From: Linanthus parryae
Lineage: Eukaryota; Streptophyta; Magnoliopsida; Ericales; Polemoniaceae
NCBI GenBank assembly: GCA_023055425.1
Contig: JALGPY010000002.1
Location: 138,131,927-138,195,926 of the forward strand
Reading direction: 5' to 3'
DNA length: 64,000 bases
Below are positions 57,902 through 64,000 of the stretch, in pieces (position 1 is the first letter of the stretch; each line of letters starts with the position of its first letter). A model generated the notes under the pieces. It was not told the DNA's origin. It worked only from the letters and a program-made list of their open reading frames with translations, and did not search any database. Position numbers and translations under genes: made by a program.

Positions 57902-60900
57902 GTCGTAGAACATAGACGTGGTTTATGTGTTACGTTTTGATAGTTTTACACTTTAAATTTATTGTTTTCGCGTAAAACGGACAAATCAAGCATATGATGC
58001 AATTTGTCAATAATTCAAACAAACAAGACCTTTTTTTTGCATTGGATGCATGAATTAGTGAGTTTGAGAAATTTTAAGATCTTAGATCTAGGGTTTGGGC
58101 ACCAATTTGGAAACTAGTTTCAAATTTGGAAACTTTTTGGACTTGGGGAACAAGGAAGGAGTTGTTTTGGAAACAACTAGGAGGTTCGGCCCCTGGGGAC
58201 CGTCCCTCTCCTTCCTTGCCGCCCAAGCCACCTAGTCTGAGGGCCTAGGTTGTCGGCGAACCCCACGGGTTGGGCCGGCCGGCCTAGGCTTGGCCCGGGG
58301 CGGCTCCAAGGTGGTTCGGCCATATGATGGTGGGCCCCTTGGATCGCTTTAACCCTAGAAATTCTAGAATCAATTAAAAATTGACCAAGCGCGTTAAATT
58401 GTACTTTAACTGTTTATGTGTAAATCGCATGGTGGTTGGATATGGCCTTAAGATGTGGTTTGATGTGATTGTTTAAATTTGTGGTTTGGTTTACGGCCTG
58501 CGAGCCGATCAATTTAATGTAATAGTTAACTAGGGTATACGGCCTGCGAGCCGATTTTTTTTCTCAACTTGTGAGATTTATTTTATTTAGCATAACTGTT
58601 AGCTAGTGCTAGATAGAATATATTGTTAGCCAAGATTGGAGAAAAAGAAGCTCAAAGACAAAGAAGCCACAAGGATGGAGCATGGAGCATTCCACAAGAC
58701 AATGAAGGATGGACCAAAAGATGGAGGCGCATGGAGATGTGTTTGCTATTTAGGGTTCATATATATTCCCATTGGCTTGGGAATATCTTAGTCTAGAAAG
58801 GCTATATCCACCTCACGTTTTATATATTTTTGTGGTTGTTTATTTTTCTGTCTTATTATTTTGTGGTTGGTGTATGGATGGTGCATGCAATTAGGATAAT
58901 AAGATAATTAACAACCCGGATCTATTATTTAGAGTTGTGCCCAAACTCAAAATTGATAGATCAGTTGATATGGATCAACAAAACATTTAAAATTAAAAAT
59001 AAAATCTCTCAATTTAAATATTGCATTTTTGCCTTCTCATTATCTAGACACTCTTCATGATCTTGATAATCAAGCTCGTGTGTGCCAAAGAAGGTGACTT
59101 GATTTGTCACGATTGTGTTGCGATAGCACAAGCAAGTAATGTGCAACTGTCTAGGTAAGAGGTTGGACGCAACTAGATGATTTTAATAAGATAAAAAGCC
59201 TAGAGGCAAATAATTGGGATTATCCATGGGATGGATAAATAAGGATTTATTTGCCCAATTGAACCAAGAGTTGCATAAGGATGCAATTGGAATTGTTCCT
59301 ACCTAAATAACTAATTTTGGGTGACTTGCCAAAGCAAGCTCAAAAGAAGTGAAATATGGAGTTCCGGTCTAAAATTCGGTCTGTACCGGGGTGTTTAGGT
59401 CCGTTTCAGAAGTTCCGGGGTGTTTCGTCCGGTTGTACAAACTTCGGTGTGTTCCGTTCAGGGTCTTTTTATAATATTAAAAAGTTTGGGGGCTTTGTTA
59501 TAAAACATAAAAACTATTGAACATAAAAAACACACACGAATAAGGAGAACCCAATCGGCTTAGGGCTCTGTTTCTCCCCTCGACAACTCTTCAATTCGTG
59601 GTGATTGACCAAAATTACACATCGATTTTAGCAGATGCGCAATTGATCGCTGAAGCCACCTTAGCGCAACCCTCTTTCACGGGTGATTACTATTCAGCAT
59701 CAACCCACTTCCACGATCCATCTCGGAATCTATGGAATTACAATATCTCTGAACATGGGTTTAATTTCCTTTGTTTTCTATTGAAAATCAATTCTTTAGT
59801 TTTGTAAGTTTTCTCAGATTGAACATATCAAATGTGTGTTTATGAGTAGTTCGATTTGGGAGATCCCATTCGACTTAGGGCTCTGTTTCTTCTTCAATTC
59901 CTGGCAATAGACTGAAATTGCACTTCGAAATCGCTTTTATTTGAAGCATCAACTGGGCATCCATCCTCTGTTTTTCCACTGGGTAAATTTTCAAAGGCTA
60001 CAATGTACATCAAGAATGTACAATGAGAAGTCAACTTGGCAATTCAATTTTGTAGACAATGTACTACACTAGGGTCAGGGGTTATGGGAAGTTATTTACG
60101 AAAAAGAAGATAGGGGTCATTTTTAAAATATACAAACTTTTGGGTAATTTTACAATTCAAACAAATTAATTCAAAACGAATCACCAAAAAATACCGGTAC
60201 CGAAATGTTTCGCTCCAGTTACAAAAACGAAACGACATCCGGTACGGTATTTCAAACTATGGTGTTGAATGCCCATGGCATTAAACAAACAAAACGCGAC
60301 TTTATCTATTTTCTTGATTGGTATAAAATTGAGAATTGTTCTCATATAAAAGAAAGAAATTTGTACATCGTAGAAACGTAAAGTTCTCTTCCTACCGACT
60401 ACCAAAACACACTAAAATCTAATGGAAGGAACATCAAAGAACGGTTATTTGGATGTGACTTGCCTCATGTTAGCTGCCATGAACTCTTAGCCTTTTAAGC
60501 AAGATGAGAAGCATAGAGGCGTATGATATGATCATACATTAAAAGAATCTCTTTCAAAGAACGAGTTAGACATAAAAGGTTGGAAGTGTTGCTCCACTTT
60601 GCGTTATACAACTAAGCTAATTCAATATGATTGAAAGATTAGTGAATTGGTGTTATCTATGATATAGATAAAGAATAAAATTTATTCGCCCAAGTGGACC
60701 AAGAATTGCATTGGATGCAAATATAGTTTTGTTCAAAAGGGGATTTACTCAATATGATTGAGAATCACTGAACAAAGCACTCATAAAGGGCATAGGCAAA
60801 ACTGTTAATGGTTAAAATCATGGATATGGGCAAAAGGTTCGCGCTGACCCCATGGGCAACAAGCTTGTTGCTAAAACCAAGTTTCCTTAAAGTCCCATAG

Positions 60901-60927
60901 GTGGTGTGGAGGAAGAGAGACTACCCA
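57902..60927 (+). pseudogene. Degenerate leader and gag region of D
   Basis: Leader sequence to about 58900, then gag-like text in broken frames, shared with F: the stretch near 60400-60480 corresponds to the F patch reading LMLAAMNSEL. No ORF is retained. D and F share the lack of frame in aligned places. Confidence 0.6.
59361..60260. mobile_element. 900-bp insertion in D, unclassified, with internal duplication
   Basis: Copia text aligned with F stops at 59360 and resumes at 60261; about 150 bp of copia sequence is missing at the junction. The insert starts GTTCCGGTCTAAAATTCGG and ends CGGTACGGTATTTCAAACTAT, weakly inverted GTACCGG-type ends. Inside, CTTAGGGCTCTGTTTCT with its surroundings occurs twice (about 59559 and 59873), as in an element that captured and duplicated a gene fragment. 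A 69-codon ORF at 59598-59807 is in the first copy; no domain is recognised. Confidence 0.4.
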
Positions 60928-63900
60928 TGTAACACCCCCGATTTCCAGAGGAGCCGGAAACCAGTTAGTGCCCTCCGTACAGGGGATTTTACACTTTCGT
61001 ACAAGGAGTGGTAACAACAAACAAGTGAAACAAAACATCCAACTACTGATTCATTACGATAAAAGTTTACAATATCTGTGACTGGTTCCAAACTGGACAC
61101 CGAGTCTAATAAAAGATATCTTACAACAAAAGGCTCTCCGGTTAATTACTAAGCTCTATTGTTTGCATGAGAGAACAGATTCGTGAGCCCAGCGCGTTAC
61201 CCCAAACAACCAATCATATACCTGCGGGGAATTTAAAAGAAACAAGAGGACGCAGTTTTTTCGAGTATCAGTAAAAACTGAGTGAATATACAACTTAGCA
61301 TGTAAAACAGATTGGCTAGACAGGTTGCCGGGTTTATGTTTGAAACACTTTAAACAGTATCAGAGTGTAAGTATAAACAGTATAGTAAAGACTTGAACGA
61401 TTTTCTGAATATAAGTACGAATAGAATTACCGATATCAAAGTTATCCGAAGTTTTTGTTTCTAAACTGAAATTTATTATGAGTAGCCGATTCGTTTACCG
61501 AGATATTTATACGTTTCCAAACGTGGATATGAAACAAGTCATATTATTAAGTCGCAGTAACCAGGGTAGACCAGGGTAAATAAAAAAAGATGATACTGGC
61601 ATGTAGGGGGTTATGATAACCCAACCTTTTTACCAAGCGTTAAAGACGATTCCAACCGTTTCGCTAGTCATCATAAAAGCAGTTACTAGACCTTAAGTGT
61701 CGATACCCCCTTAAGATTGTAAGTCAGAAGAGTAGTACTAGAATGTTGGACTCTCACCAACAAGGTGAAGAGCCAAGGCACGAAGTCCCCAACTTAAAGC
61801 AGTTCCAAGACTCCAACAAGTAGTCAAGGCATTCTACCAATTAAATAGTTACGGCGGAGCCAATCATAGTAACGAACGGCGTAGGCATATAGCACTGTCG
61901 CAGACCCGACTGGTTGCGGTACTTGCGATTCTTTCACTTTATGTTATTAATGAATTCTGACTGTGCGACATTTGAATAATAAGTTTTCTGATTCGAAGAC
62001 AAGTAGTAAAGTGGCGATTTAAAACCAAGTATGGCATGTTTGGCAAAAAGAGAACAGACTACAACAGTTATTTATAAATAAACAAATATATCACATGTAT
62101 ATTTTGAGACAAGACATAAATCACGTTTTGACACGAAGGAAGACAAGTACGCAACGCTAAGCATTGATACTCACCGTGAGAGCCGAAGATACGCAAGTTG
62201 CACTACAGGTAGACAACGCCTGGTTCTACGAAGTCAGGTTCTACAAACAAACACAAATAGTCATAATCACAAACAAGTTTGGTTTACAACGTATGACAAT
62301 GCACGTGTCCTATTTGAATGCAAGCGAAAATTCTAAGTAATTATAGACACCTAGTTATATTACAAAAGCAAATTCTATATCGACTACCAAGTCATGAATC
62401 TCCCAAACAATTTTAGAAAATTAAATATTAAATTTAAGAATATGAAACTATTTAACTAAACAAATTTATGTATTGATAAAATAGTATCAAACTTTACAAT
62501 TTATTGTAATCCCAATAGTATATGAAGTAATATAGATTTCATTTATCATTTAAGCAAAATAATATTTATTGAGTATATATATTTAAACATTATAAAATAT
62601 ATTTTATTAACTTATCTTTCGTGAAGTAATTATAAATATTTAATTGTAACAAATTTCTAATTCATAGAAGTTTATCTTTTTATTTATATTACAAAAGTAT
62701 TTATTTACTTAGTATAAAGATTAACCAAAATTAAATAAATAATTATACTAGCTAAATACACAAATTAAATACAAGTATTTAAACTTAACCAACTTCTAAT
62801 TTATAGAAATATAATCTTTTAGTTTACATTACAGAATATTTGTTTTTATTTATTTAATCTAGTATATAATTAACAGAAATAAGAAAGATTTCTACTAACT
62901 AAATACACAAGTAAATACACGTATATATACATGTATATGCATGTTTAGATTTAAAGGCAGCAAGCACCCCAAATCATTAGTAATAACTTCTGAAATGTGA
63001 CATAAAATGCCCCCAAGGTCTCAAGTTGAGCAAAAACACCCCTTATTCACACAACAGAGCCATCTTCTTCTTCATCTCGATTCATACGGCAATTCAAACA
63101 CCCAAAAAAACTTTAAATGCAAAGACATGATTGCGACGAAGCCAAGCTCCGGGTCGAAATTTCTCCGAAGCTTGGGCGTCAATGGAGGCGGCGGTGGTTC
63201 AGGGTCCTGGTCGCCGGTTTAATCCGGTGGCTGGGCTTCGTCTGGTCGCGACAGAGAGATGGAGAGAGGGAGGTGGCAGTGGCGGTGCAGTGGGTGTCGC
63301 CAATCGGCCTTTGGGTCACGTGGCAGTGGCGGCGTCGGGGGTAACACCGGCACTCTGCTGCTGTTTCTGGGTTGTTTCCGAAGCAGAGAGCGATGGGGGA
63401 GAGAAAGAGAGCTTGATGATGCGTGGTGCTGGTGATTTGGAGGTGGTGGCTCACGGTGGTGATGCTCTATTTTGATGGTTTTTTTTTTTCTCGGCAAAAA
63501 CATAGCAGAGAGTTGGAGGTGAAGAAGATGAAGAGGAAGGAGAGGGTTAAGAAGGTGAAGAGGAGCAGAAGTTGATGGTGATTAGCGAGGAGCTAGGTGG
63601 TAGGCTAGCTGGTGAGAGAGCCACGCTCGGCGTGGGTTGAGCAGGAGGAGCTACGGTGGCTGGTCGGTGGCTGAAGCAGAATGAAGCAGAGAAAGAAAAA
63701 ATAAAAGATGTGATGAGAGAGTGAAAGTGATCCAATGTGGTCAGGTCAAGCAATTACGCGGTGGTTCTATACGCAAAAATTGTTGCGCGACGGAAATTAA
63801 CACGCGGCGAACGTTTTAAAATGCAACAAAACATCTAAACGTGATAAACAATTATTACTCGACTCACTAATTAAATATAAATTTAAATTTGACTGCTATA

Positions 63901-64000
63901 AAAGATATTGACTCATACAAACGGAACATTTACTAACAAAATAAATTTTGAATATTAAAATTATTTAATTGATATATAAACAAAAATGAATTTGACTAAT
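60928..64000 (-). repeat. LTR of a second A-like chromovirus (E), truncated by the window edge
   Basis: Begins TGTAACACCCCCGATTTCC, directly abutting copia D text that stops at 60927. It parallels the A LTR in order: TGTAACACCCCC, CTCCGTAC, GACCTTAAGTGTCGATACCCCC (about 61688), then a promoter-proximal GGCGGCGGTGG and GAGAG-rich segment near 63180-63260. By analogy the element is on the minus strand. The other end is outside the window. ORFs at 63000-63750 are low-complexity or overlapping and are not called. Confidence 0.55.

Larger units (their letters stand above)
56363..60927 (+). mobile_element. Truncated second copy (D) of the copia family of F
   Basis: LTR 56363-57883 begins TGTTGGAGTTATGCCC and aligns throughout with the complement of the F LTR but with many differences. 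The PBS TGGTATCAGAGCCACAG is at 57885-57901. Interior sequence aligns with the complement of about 8980-11310 of F up to 60927, where element E begins. The 3' half and 3' LTR are absent. A 900-bp insertion lies at 59361-60260. No TSD can be tested; the left flank is TCAAC. Confidence 0.8.

Noticed and set aside
63000..63753. Several overlapping ORFs near the right edge
   Set aside because: Overlap on both strands in the GC- and GAGAG-rich part of an A-like LTR; no domain.

Overview
The window is nuclear DNA of a flowering plant, most likely a eudicot. The evidence is spliced F-box/LRR genes of a plant-specific family, plant-type LTR retrotransposons (Ty1/copia, chromovirus and Athila-like Ty3/gypsy), MITEs, (GA)n tracts and high A+T. 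It holds only two genes that look functional; most of the rest is nested transposon. No species is assigned.

Layout. 1-4664: intergenic DNA with a foldback MITE (92-354), a long-TIR element (446-1279) and the left part of a decayed gene, probably plant-mobile-domain-like. 4665-12901: a complete copia-type insertion on the minus strand (F) with near-identical LTRs, an AAGGT target duplication and no coding capacity; it splits the decayed gene, which resumes at 12902-14277. 14324-14517: a small Helitron candidate. 14871-14997: a perfect 41-bp-arm hairpin. 16284-17847 (+) and 18901-20397 (-): two convergent three-exon F-box/FBD/LRR paralogues, each with an intron in its 5' leader.

22226-54882 is a four-level nest. 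A Stowaway-like element with TA duplications was split inside a (CT)n tract by a Tekay/Del-like chromovirus (A, 22687-54319, minus). A was split inside an accessory ORF by an Athila-like element (B, 29681-51253, minus, GAAAT duplication). B was split inside its protease by a smaller Athila-like element (C, 40408-47448, plus). By eye LTR divergence falls from about 5-6 % (A) to about 1 % (B and C), which agrees with the nesting order. B has gag-protease, RT, RNase H, integrase and a third ORF, with one in-frame stop in pol. C has no pol but keeps the same PBS, polypurine tracts, 3' non-coding region and LTR termini as B, plus its own ORF with two zinc-knuckle-like motifs. B and C also share U3-positioned arrays of TCGTACGA-centred palindromes with different flanks. 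This autonomous/non-autonomous pair with shared cis structure is the most interesting content.

54887-64000: an LTR-like remnant, a second copy (D, plus) of the copia family of F that carries a 900-bp insertion, and the start of another A-like LTR (E) running off the window. No rRNA, tRNA, CRISPR or prokaryotic feature was found.
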